Below are positions 22,424 through 31,078 of a DNA stretch of 64,000 nucleotides, one piece after another. The translations under genes were made by a program, and so were the position numbers. Origin of the DNA: Chamaelirium japonicum (lineage: Eukaryota; Streptophyta; Magnoliopsida; Liliales; Melanthiaceae); the NCBI GenBank assembly GCA_947650365.1, contig OX393549.1, forward strand, positions 37,963,098 through 38,027,097, in the 5' to 3' direction. The notes under the pieces are model-generated. The model searched no databases, was not told where the DNA came from, and worked only from the letters and a program-made list of their open reading frames with translations. Position 1 is the stretch's first letter. Each line of letters opens with the position of its first letter.

Positions 22424-22738
22424 TGTGATAACCAATATCCAATAGCCAAGATTTTTGAGGCTGTGATGCCAAAATGGATAAGGTGATGTGAGGTGTCCAA
22501 TGCCACGAGTTAGCCCCACATCATCAACATAGATGGAGATCATGAGCTACCTATATAATTTTTTCTCCCAAACATAGAAAATATTTTTTAAAATCATGCG
22601 GCGCTACGGATTTCGTAAGAACTCCATAATTAAGCATTCTCGGGCGAAAGTAGTACTAGGATGGGTGACCTCCTAGGATGCTCTCGTGCAGGCATCACAA
22701 AGTGGACAATATCAAATGTGTTTGGGGAGGTTGTTACA
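22424..22738 (+). repeat. Cassandra 3' LTR with 5S-like core
   Basis: It begins TGTGATAACC and ends TTGTTACA. The 5S-derived part is about 22,609-22,692 and keeps TAGTACTAGGATGGGTGACC. Confidence 0.85.
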
Positions 22739-23704
22739 CCTCCCCTGCCACAACCTGTCGGAGTCAAGGGATAGCTGGTACTTCTCCCTGATCCATCTTG
22801 CGCTCGCTGAGGGTTAGTCAACACTTATGTTAGAGTAGCAATCCCGTGTTATAACTCTTTTGCCAAAAAACTTTGCACGTGTAGCCCCCCTTGGATGCAC
22901 TCTTTAGTTATCTCCTCCCAAGCAATCAGGTGTAAATGACGCTCCTCGTTCGTATAGCTCCAAAAGAAATTTCTACAGATCTGGTCCATCTTATGCAGCT
23001 AGCTTGCGGGCAACCAATCCACGATCATTAGCTGAACAGTAAGTGTAGCCAATACCGATCGCAGAAGAACTAATATCCTCGCTTGAAACAATAGCTTAGC
23101 TTTCACCCTGATAACCTAGCTTCCATCGGAATTGAAATTGCATCGTAGGAACCCTACACCCATTGATTGGACCCCAAGGTGCACCCAAGATCTCAACTCC
23201 TCAGTCATGTTTAAGGTCTTGACCAATCACCGCTTCAAGACCCTCGGAACACTTTTGGAGAACTTGATGCTCAATTTATGTGGATTGATGCCAAGGTCAG
23301 TGCTCATCGCCACCTGGTTAAACACCACCCGCAACCCCCATGCCTCCAGCTTCATGGCGCGAACAAAGAATAAGAAATCGTCAGCATAGGCTAATGAGCA
23401 CACTATATGAGGATTCCCCTTGGTTGTGAAGCTATCAATATCTACTGAGGAGAACTCCCTCTACAGCTCCCAATGAATAACTTGCGCTACCAAGAGAAAG
23501 AGGTAAGTGGACAATGGGTCTCCCTGGCGTAACTCGCAGCTTGGTCTAAAATCGTATGTTTCTTCCCAATTGACAAGTAGTCGCACCGTCGAAGTGGTGA
23601 TGCATTGCATGATTCACCCTCACCATGTTGGGTTGAACCTTATTTTGGAAATGATCACCTCTAAGGAGGACACCCATTGAACCCAATCAAATGCTAGATT
23701 TATC

Positions 23705-24028
23705 TGTGACGATCAAAATTCAATAGTCAATAGTCAAGATTTCTGAGGATGTGATGCCAAGATAGATGAGGTGATCGACGTGAGGTGTCCAAGGCAACAA
23801 GTTAGCCCACATCGCCTGAAAAGAGAGATCATGAACTACTTATATAATTTCTCCTCCTAAATATAGAAGACGTGTTTTAAAACTGTGTGTGCTACAGATT
23901 TCGTAAGAATTCCGTAGTTAAGCATGCTCGAGCGAGAGTAGCGCTAGGATGGGTGACCCCCCTAGGAAGTCCTCGTGCAGGCATGGACAAAGTGGCCAAT
24001 ATCTTATGTGTTTGGGGCGGATGTTACA
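23705..24028 (+). mobile_element. solo Cassandra LTR with perfect 5-bp target duplication
   Basis: The 324-bp unit begins TGTGACGATC, ends GGATGTTACA and is flanked on both sides by TTATC (23,700-23,704 and 24,029-24,033). The 5S-like segment is at 23,897-23,981. It sits inside the LINE reverse transcriptase. Removing the LTR and one TTATC rejoins, on the minus strand, a lysine-aspartate stretch to LAFDWVQW, the expected RT motif, which confirms both boundaries and insertion order. Confidence 0.93.
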
Positions 24029-24520
24029 TTATCAAGTCTTACTTTATCACCACCGCCACTTCCCGCCTTGGAGCCTCATGCAACGAGTGGACTTCTTCAG
24101 CAATCAACACATTGTCCCAGATCCTTCGGCAAGGTATAAACACATATTGCTCCTCCGATATAATGGATCGTAGTATAACTCGTAACCTATTAGACCAGAA
24201 TTAGGAAATATATTTGTACATTTGGTTGCACAAGCTAATAGGCCGATAATTGGCAGGGCAAACCGGCGATGAAGACTTGGGGATGAGGACCATCGTCGTA
24301 TCATTCCAACTGACCGGAATACAGCCAGAGTAGTACTCTGGTCGCCCTCTCGCAACCACTGCACCCTCGACTTCTAGTTCCAACTGTGCTATTGTTGAAG
24401 GAGCTCTCATTCAAGTTGAGCCTGCACACGGTGCCAATCCTATGGCCGTACGTCCTCCTATTTTATCTTTCTATGCTAGCACGCATTTCAAATCACTCAG
24501 CCCATAAGGTCACTAACCCT

Positions 24521-24965
24521 TAGGTGTGGCAATGGGTCGGGTCGGGTCGGGTTGAGACACAGGTATAAGGGTGAAACACCCTATCCGAACCCGACCCGTT
24601 TAATAAACGGGTCAAAAACTCAAACTCAAACCCAACTCGTCTAACAAACAGGTTGACCCGACCCGACCCGTTTACTAAACAGGTCGAGTTGTGTCGGGAT
24701 AGGTTGGATCGGGATGGGTCAACAAAACCCATGTAAACCTGTCGGGTTGGATCAAGACAGGTCGGATTGGTTCGTGTTGGGTCGGGTTGACACGACCCAT
24801 TTGATAAACGGGTCAAATCAGGTTATAAGTACGACCCAAACCCGACCCATTAAATAAGCTGGTCAATCGGGTCGACCTGTTTATGACCCGAACCCGTTTA
24901 GACCAAACCCAAACCCGCTAACTTCGGGTCGGGTTGGTGGGTCGGGTCAAGGATTGCCACCCTTA
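24521..24965. mobile_element. hAT-type MITE copy 5
   Basis: The ends are TAGGTGTGGCAATGGG and, inverted, TAAGGGTGGCAATCC. The flanks are CTAACCCT (24,513-24,520) and CAAACCCT (24,966-24,973), identical at 7 of 8 positions. The interior closely parallels copy 1 and supplies its uninterrupted right-end sequence. It is non-coding. Confidence 0.88.
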
Positions 24966-25027
24966 CAAACCCTGCTCAACTCAACCCATAAGGTCCGACG
25001 CTTCTGCTCTGAAGTACTCGCATATAT

Positions 25028-25400
25028 GTTTTTTTTTTTTTTTGACAGGAACTACGGGGGTTCTATTCATGGCGCCCCAGCCCAAAATCAGGGTTCTGAC
25101 TACAATTATTAATCAAATCCAAATCAACTTGAATGAGTGGGACAATACAGGAAGGAGTAGAGAATGAAGCAAACGACTCACATATCTGAAGTGCGTGCTT
25201 TGCCAGCTGGTCGGCACAACTATTATGGGTCCTACGGACATGGGAGAACACACACCGGGAGAATTCCGAAGCCAACTTCCTGCAGTCAGATACAATACTC
25301 TGTATCCGCCATGGACTTGGGGCATATCACCACCACATGCAAAATTTGCTCCAGAAGGTATAACACGGTAACTAATCCAGTTCCTTGATGCCACGAGCAA
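25028..25400 (-). mobile_element. 5'-truncated LINE 3' end with poly(A)
   Basis: The minus strand encodes the C-terminal part of a LINE-type RNase H: SIVSDCRKL then VRRTHNSCADQLAKHAL (about 25,200-25,290), matching the usual RE-x-N-x-x-AD-x-LAK pattern. It runs to a poly(A) tail, seen as a T run at 25,028-25,043 on the plus strand. The upstream portion is missing, as in 5'-truncated LINE insertions. The target duplication was not resolved. Confidence 0.7.
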
Positions 25401-25808
25401 ACGATGCCACTAGACATGTGGTTTGATGGCAGGTAAGCCCCCTCACACTGCCCGTGAAAAATCTATATAACATGGCACGTCGGTTTTGTGCTGACTAAAC
25501 AAAACGGAACATGCTAACTAGGACAAAACAAACGCTGACTAAACAAAAACACACCTGCTTCTATATAACGTGGCACGTCGGTTTTGTACTGACTAGACAA
25601 AACGGAACATGCTGAGTAGGACAAAACAAACGCTGACTAGATAAAAACGCACCTGCTGACTAGACAAAAATGCATGGTGACCATTCAACCTGGAAGTAAA
25701 TAAGAGAATAAAGAAATAATTTATGGCCATGAATGACGACCGTAGTCTTGCATGAATTTTCAGCTGGCTATTATGGGAAGACATAAAAAGAATAATCATA
25801 ATTATAAG

Positions 25809-25841
<33 letters not shown>

Positions 25842-25846
25842 GGGGG
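25809..25846. repeat. (GA)n-(G)n microsatellite
   Basis: A GA run of about 21 bp passes into a G homopolymer of about 17 bp inside the Helitron-like element. Confidence 0.85.
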
Positions 25847-26224
25847 ATGTTGTGCATGCATGCAACCGAAATGAGAGGGAATGCTATGATCCGGATGTAT
25901 TTTTAGATGGCTAAAAGGTCAGATGAGATGAAAAAAAAGGAAAAGAAAGGAAAAATTGGGAAATGGCTTGGTTATGTGGATAACCGTTTCAAAATTCTCC
26001 TTCAGGCTTGCGGTGATTATGGAGCGCTGCATGCGATGTTTACTAATTATATCATGCCCATTAATTTTTCCATCTGAAGGATTAAACTTATGATTACATC
26101 CTTAATCAAAGAATTAAGTTTAAGGAAAGTCGATATCCCGAGATCATGCTGCAATGAACGTACACAGTCAAAGCACCACATCAATACAGAGATTTCATGA
26201 AGGATTTGATTTCCCAAAGTTTGA

Positions 26225-26352
26225 GCATTGGCTCTATATATAGGCCTCCCATCCCATCATCACAAGTAGCCACGGATTAAGCTTCACAGAGAAGGATGGC
26301 TCTCAAGCGCCCGACAGTTTATAAATGGGTCGGGTACGGGGTTAGGGTCTAG
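26225..26352 (+). pseudogene. possible captured promoter and 5' end of an unidentified gene
   Basis: A strong TATA box (CTATATATAGG, 26,234-26,244) is followed about 50 bp later by a short leader and an ATG at 26,296 in good context (GAAGGATGGCT). The frame gives only MALKRPTVYKWV... before a stop near 26,350. It ends in about 45 bp resembling the GGGTCGGG MITE family (TTTATAAATGGGTCGGGTACG). It looks like a promoter plus first codons without the rest of the gene. The source gene is not recognised. Confidence 0.35.
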
Positions 26353-26475
26353 ACACGAGGCGCATGCTGGATCCATGCAGGAAGGGTCGGACTTAAGCCC
26401 CCTCTCTCTCTTGCTGATTTTTTTTTTGTTGTCTCTTGGTTTTCTTTGTCTGTGCAGAAATCATTGTTTGTCTGT

Positions 26476-26800
26476 GCCTTGCCGGGGCAGACCCTCCTCC
26501 TCGAGCCGAAGGGCGCCAGTCTCAGGTCTGAGCCCAGCACGCTCACGTCCTCGGCTCGAACACGTCGGGGTCGGCCCAGATGGACCCGTCGTGCGTGATC
26601 ACCCACATGTTCACCATCATCGTCATCCCCGCGGTGACGAGGTGATTCCCGACGTGGGCGTCGTGGATGGCGAGGTGAGCCCACGAGAGGAGCGGGCCGG
26701 GAGGGTGCATACGGAGGGATTCCTTGACTATAGACTCGAGGTAGGGAAGATTGGGGATGTCGGCATCGCAGACTAGGCAAGAGCGACTCACCAACCTCAT
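26476..26800 (-). pseudogene. CYP78A: cytochrome P450 CYP78A exon fragment
   Basis: The minus strand encodes the C-terminal third of a plant CYP78A-type monooxygenase: [20 protein letters not shown] (with the K-helix E-x-x-R), [35 protein letters not shown], then in another frame [16 protein letters not shown] and the haem-binding loop RRRVCPGKA. A deletion removes the PERF motif and shifts the frame. The canonical FGSGRRVCPG glycine is Arg here (FGSRRRVCPG). The N-terminal two thirds and the end after the cysteine loop are missing. Intact family members are ER-anchored P450s linked to organ growth; this copy cannot be functional. It lies between Helitron-like ends, suggesting capture. Confidence 0.9.
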
Positions 26801-26938
26801 ATGGGGTGGGGTGGTGATGCTCGGGGAGTGTTATCGCCGAAGGCGGCCGACTGCAGTGTCGATTGGTGTTTTGCCGCCGAAGGCGGCCTGTTGCAGTGCC
26901 GACTGGTGTTTTACCGCAAAAGGCGGTCCGCTGCAGTG

Positions 26939-26941
<3 letters not shown>

Positions 26942-27010
<69 letters not shown>

Positions 27011-27020
27011 TCTCTCTCTC
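26942..27020. repeat. (CT)n microsatellite
   Basis: About 79 bp of nearly pure CT replaces the expected 3' terminus of the Helitron-like element. The long Leu-Ser frames here are artefacts of the repeat. Confidence 0.9.
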
Positions 27021-27159
27021 TGGTGTGGTGCAAATCATGCAAAAAAAAAAAAATTAAGCTGATCTCTCATCTCTATCTCTTTCTCTACTCCGACGGCCAA
27101 GGATGGGATATCCCAACGGTGACCCCACGGAAACTCTGGTGCATGTACAGGTCTCCCAT

Positions 27160-27289
<130 letters not shown>

Positions 27290-27364
27290 GGTAGTTTTTT
27301 GCTCACAGATCTCCCATCCCCACCTCTCTCTACTCCCAGTGGCCCCTCCTCAACGTCTCTCTCT

Positions 27365-27550
27365 GGTTTTGACGAACCGGTAACTACGATCGACCAATGA
27401 CATTGCACCACATACTCACATAAGGGGTAATGAGGTAATTTGAACCCATTGAAGAGGCTAAGGAGTTCATTTTCAATGGGTTCAAATTACCACCTTACCC
27501 ATATGTGGCGTAATGACACTGGCCGGTCGTAGTTACCTGTCATCAAAGCC
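27365..27550. mobile_element. small foldback element (near-palindromic MITE)
   Basis: The left arm from GGTTTTGACGA...GGTAACTACG and the inverted right arm GGCTTTGATGA...GGTAACTACG pair over about 75 bp, including a shared GTAATTTGAACCCATTGAA at the inner edge. The loop is about 25 bp. There is no coding capacity, and the target duplication was not resolved. Confidence 0.7.
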
Positions 27551-28084
27551 AATCGTCAATTTTTTTTCTCGCATGGGGAGTGGACCTACAAGTCCATGAT
27601 CTCTTATTCCTCTTGCTCATTTCTTCTACACTATTCCTCTTGCTCATTTCTTCATCATCAAAATATTAGATGTTTTAGCAAGTCATATAATTAATTATTT
27701 AATTATCCTATTAGATAAATAATTTAGTTGTTGGATCGTAAAAATTACTTTTAAATTTTTATATTGTATGTTTTGTCTTACTGCACGCTATTTCTATGTT
27801 TCTGTGCCAAAGAATTTGAATTCAGCAATGTTTTTGTGCCATATACCAAACGCAGTTTCTGCACATGATTGTGCCGTGACATTTTGCCTGAGGCACAAGC
27901 CTTAACCAAGAAACAGAGAAATGACATGTGCCTTATGCCAAACAGCATCTTAGGTGGCAACGAATGTCCCAACAGTGGTCGTTGTTGGTGGCGTCGGGGT
28001 TGTCGGTCCGTTGAGACGGGGTTGGTGGTACCGCCGAAAGTGTTTAATTGCCGAAGACGGTCAGGTGAGTTGTTGCTGAATATG
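27551..28084. other. spacer, no gene seen
   Basis: AT-rich at 27,650-27,770, then mixed. Frames on both strands are overlapping and unrecognised. Part may belong to the Helitron whose 3' end lies just to the right. Confidence 0.35.
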
Positions 28085-28212
28085 ACGGTGGGGGGTTGGG
28101 GTGATGATGCTCGGGGGGTGTCTTGCCACTGAAGGTGGCCCGCTGCATGTCGACAAGTGTGTTGTCGCCGAAGGCGTCTCGCTACAGTGCCGACATGCAT
28201 GGACATGCACTA
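28085..28212 (+). mobile_element. 3' end of a Helitron of the same family
   Basis: The stretch carries GGTGATGATGCTCGG, two rounds of the GCCG(A/C)AGG-C-CGCT-CAGTGCCGA subterminal motif and a final ATGCACTAT, paralleling the 3' ends at 28,739 and 44,024. Its terminal CTAG has decayed or was altered when the next Helitron inserted directly behind it. Its 5' end was not identified. Confidence 0.5.
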
Positions 28213-28739
28213 TCTATGTAACAAGGGACGTCGGTTTTGTGCTGACTAGACAAAACGGAACAAAAAGCTGACTAGGACAAACTGACTAGACAAAAATGAA
28301 CTAAATAGATCTAACCATTCGTTCAAAAATCAACGCATGATTTCTCCTTGATTTCAAATCGCAACCCATTAATTTAAATTGCACTAAACCCCTAAAATCC
28401 CGACCCATTGAAACTGCACTAAACCTGATCGTTCATCCCGTGATCGTTGTTCGCATCAACGGCTATAAACCCGCATGCTGAAATTTCAGCCGCCCCAAAC
28501 CATCGGGTCGATCTCGAGGTCCGTTAGAATAGAGACAGCTGTGATTGATTGATTATAGGGGGAGGGAGAGTTGGTCGCACCAAAGGTGCTCGCTTCATGC
28601 CAATCGGCACGGGCAAGGAAATGAGTGTCCCTATAAATACCGGTGTTGTCGTCGAAAGTGTTTTATTGCCGAAGACGTTCAGGTGTGTTGCTGTCGAAGG
28701 CGGCCCGCTGCAATGCCGATAGGCACGGGCATACACTAG
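28213..28739 (+). mobile_element. non-autonomous Helitron
   Basis: It begins TCTATGTAACAAGGGACGTC and ends with an ATGCC/GGCAT stem followed by ACACTAG (CTAG at 28,736-28,739) and a T. The 5' part shares TCGGTTTTGTGCTGACTA with the start at 25,462, and the 3' part shares the GCCGAAGGCGGCCCGCTGCA motif. It has no Rep/helicase. It inserted directly behind another family member. Confidence 0.65.
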
Positions 28740-29901
28740 TAGATAACACCTTATGAAGTTGAGTAGCCCTCACATGACTATCCACACACAGAAGAAAAAG
28801 AGATTGGAATTCACGCACCAACAACTTTAATGTAGTCCCCACTTAAAATTCTAAGGCTGTCCCAACTTCAAATTCTAAAAATACCCAACATGTTTCAAGT
28901 GAGTTCCAATCTTCCAGATCTTTGGCCAAGTGCAACCCACATCCATCGCTACCATTGCTGGTTCTATTGCAGGCCACCTCCCTCGTCCGCAACCCTCGGT
29001 CACCGCCACTAACCCAATGAAACCTACCATCGTCGTCTCCTTCCGTCTCATCCTTTTTCTTCGCCTTCTTCTTCCTCCTCTTTCCCTCCTCCTTCTCCTA
29101 CTAGAAATAGAGACACACAATCACCTTTAATGCATTTAGCCATTGAAGACCGAGTGCATTTGTAATGCATTCGTCCATTGGAGGTCGAATGCATCCTAGT
29201 GGCTAAGTGTTCTGTAGATGCATTCAGTCTCTGTTGGCCGAATGGATAGAATGTCCACTTGGCCAGCAATAGCCAAGTGTGTCTTTTTTTTAGGAAAAAA
29301 GGAAAGAAGAGGAGACCGGAGAACGAGGGAAAGAAGAGGAGGAGGAGATGATGATAAAAGGGAAAAAGGGAGGAGCAAGAAGAAGGGAAGGATGTGGAGG
29401 GAAGAAGAGGAGGCGACAGCTTGCACAGGCACAACAAAGGAGAACGAAGAAGGGTAAAGTGCTTGATACTTGCATTTAGAGGGGCTGCATTTGATAAAAC
29501 AGTGTGTTGTTTGTAGAATAGGGTTGTCTTCAGTAGAATATGGGTTGTAAGTAGAACTTTCCACCTTAGAACTCTGCATCCTAACCGTGCAGAGTTCATG
29601 CATAATTTATCTTCAGCATAACATTAGCTCGTCGTATAGGTGTGCATGCATCGAGGACACCCTAGAGCACCCATTGACAAGACTTTTTTGCCCCTAATTT
29701 TGGCATGTAGTCCCTTTGCAAGATAGTTTATGAAAGGGTATTTTGGACTTGCTTGCCCTGCGGTGTAGTCATGTTGTTGGTGTAATTGAATGACTCGACT
29801 CCTATAAAGGATCTCCAACCCACTTGTATTTGTATTGTCATTGCTAAATTTAACAAATAGGTACCTTCAAATCACATCCTTCATGCATGGGTAGGTATGT
29901 C
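28740..29901. other. spacer with pyrimidine-rich stretch, no gene seen
   Basis: Frames of 80-180 codons on the minus strand around 28,875-29,600 are driven by CTT/TCC-rich or Glu/Arg-rich low-complexity sequence and overlap each other in different frames. I recognise no domain. Confidence 0.45.
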
Positions 29902-30327
29902 TGTTGGGTTTTCTACACGAGAACAACCCCGATCGACAGACCGAGATCGTCGTCTTGGATAAAGAACATACCTTCGTGTGACGAGAGAGATCGTTTGCAA
30001 TACCGGGTGAAGATCTTCCACACGCTGCCGTCTCCCGCGGATTCGATGGGTCCTCCTGAATCCCTCTGGATTCACAACGGTGGCTCTGAAGACGTGCGTA
30101 TGGGGACTTCACCCCTGCATATCTATTTATAATAGATGTGTCCAACCGGTAGATGCAACCCATCAGGGCATCTACCGGTTATTGGGTGCACATGAGAATG
30201 AGGCTAGGTTCACCACCAATCCTGTCAAGCCTCTTGGTTGAGTCGCCCGGTTTGACCAGGACCGCGATAACCAACCCGGTCCACCTAGTTCAGTAACTCT
30301 CCCGTAAAGGGCCATCAAAAACCAACA
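29902..30327 (-). repeat. Copia 3' LTR
   Basis: TGTTGG...CCAACA termini; 426 bp. It differs from its partner at roughly 18 sites by eye, nearly all transitions. Confidence 0.95.
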
Positions 30328-31078
30328 ATCTCTCACTTGGCCTTTTACACAATACAAGTGTGGGAACTTGTTTCAAAATATACATATATAATTTTGTAAT
30401 GAAAATAAATTTTTTTTTTTTGAAACATTTGGAGAGTCACTCAGTTTTGAAAAACACGATCCGGATCGATTTTAAAAGAAAAAATATTAAGGGACCATAC
30501 ATGTCTTTGTTCAAAATGACCCTGATAGAAGATCATGATTGTTCCAACATATCCTATGCTGGTTCATATCCATGGTCAGCCTATCAGACCCACAAAGAAC
30601 TCCAACAAACAACTCTGGTGGTTTTCTCATGTGTCTATGGGTTATCTGAGCACATTATCACTTGGTCTTATGCTCAGACCCATGATGTCCAACCTCATGC
30701 TTGTCCAAGCATGTCATTCTAATGCCCATATTGATACCCAATCAAATACAAATAGAATGAAGGTGTTTCGACGTGGTGCCCACCCACGCCTAGCCCAGGT
30801 CTCTCTTGAGTACCGTGTACTCCAGGCTTACTGGACGTTCCGACATGTTGCCAAAGCATGTCTAGTCTCAGTATCTTGAGTAAGTCATCTTACTCCAGGC
30901 ACATTGGACTATCTAACATGTTGCCTAAGCATGCCTAGTCTCAATGTCACTTGAGTACTGTGTACTCCAGGCAATGATCTTGCTTATATTTGACATAAAT
31001 CAAATAAGAAAATGGCATCGAGCTTTATTCATCTAAAGACGAAACATCAGAGATTAAACGCAAAGCAAAGGGACTCAA
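30328..31078 (-). other. Copia 3' untranslated region with degenerate direct repeats
   Basis: This is non-coding sequence between the RNase H stop and the 3' LTR. About 30,800-30,975 holds three diverged copies of a block containing TACTCCAGGC, GG(A/C)-type spacers and CATGTTGCC(A/T)AAGCATG. Confidence 0.6.

Larger units (their letters stand above)
22021..22738 (+). mobile_element. Cassandra TRIM retrotransposon carrying 5S rRNA sequence
   Basis: Two similar LTRs (22,021-22,342 and 22,424-22,738, both ending GTTACA) enclose an 81-bp interior with no coding capacity. The interior opens with TGATATCAGA (22,346-22,355), a decayed form of the TGGTATCAGAGC primer site for initiator-Met tRNA, and ends in the purine stretch AAGAAGGTGGA. 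Each LTR holds a 5S rRNA-derived segment, the defining trait of Cassandra. The first LTR start has decayed to TTTGACG against TGTGACG in the solo copy. No clear target duplication remains. Confidence 0.88.
21345..24440 (-). mobile_element. L1-like LINE ORF2 remnant, interrupted twice by Cassandra
   Basis: On the minus strand, pieces of a plant L1-type ORF2 appear in order: VLIPKSSSP and NYRPISLCN (about 24,230-24,300), a DNVLIAEEVHSLHEA piece, the LAFDWVQW motif just left of 23,705, RQGDPLSTYLFLL (about 23,480-23,530), YADD (23,377-23,388), a DQICRNFFWSYTNEE piece (about 22,950), a zinc-finger-like FLRKVLHGALP (about 21,800) and an RNase H start SDGSFK (about 21,432-21,450). Stops and frameshifts are frequent, and the endonuclease is absent. 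A complete Cassandra (22,021-22,738) and a solo Cassandra LTR (23,705-24,028) sit inside. It is a dead element. Confidence 0.8.
25462..26941 (+). mobile_element. Helitron-like element carrying a captured P450 fragment
   Basis: It starts TCTATATAACATGGCACG after an A (25,461), the same 5' terminus as the well-formed Helitron at 43,610. The first 98 bp is duplicated in tandem, a second start lying at 25,560. Near the right end (26,805-26,940) are several copies of the family's subterminal GCCGCCGAAGGCGGCC/CTGCAGTGCCGA motif. The usual terminal hairpin and CTAG are missing: the sequence runs into a CT microsatellite. Between the ends are a captured gene 5' fragment and a CYP78A fragment. No Rep/helicase is present. 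Confidence 0.65.

Noticed and set aside
23897..23981. 5S rRNA gene
   Set aside because: Only the 3' part of 5S is present, and it sits inside a Cassandra LTR with target duplications; the same holds for the other two copies.
28875..29603. minus-strand frames of 81-183 codons
   Set aside because: Composition is driven by CTT/TCC-rich low complexity, and frames on both strands overlap.
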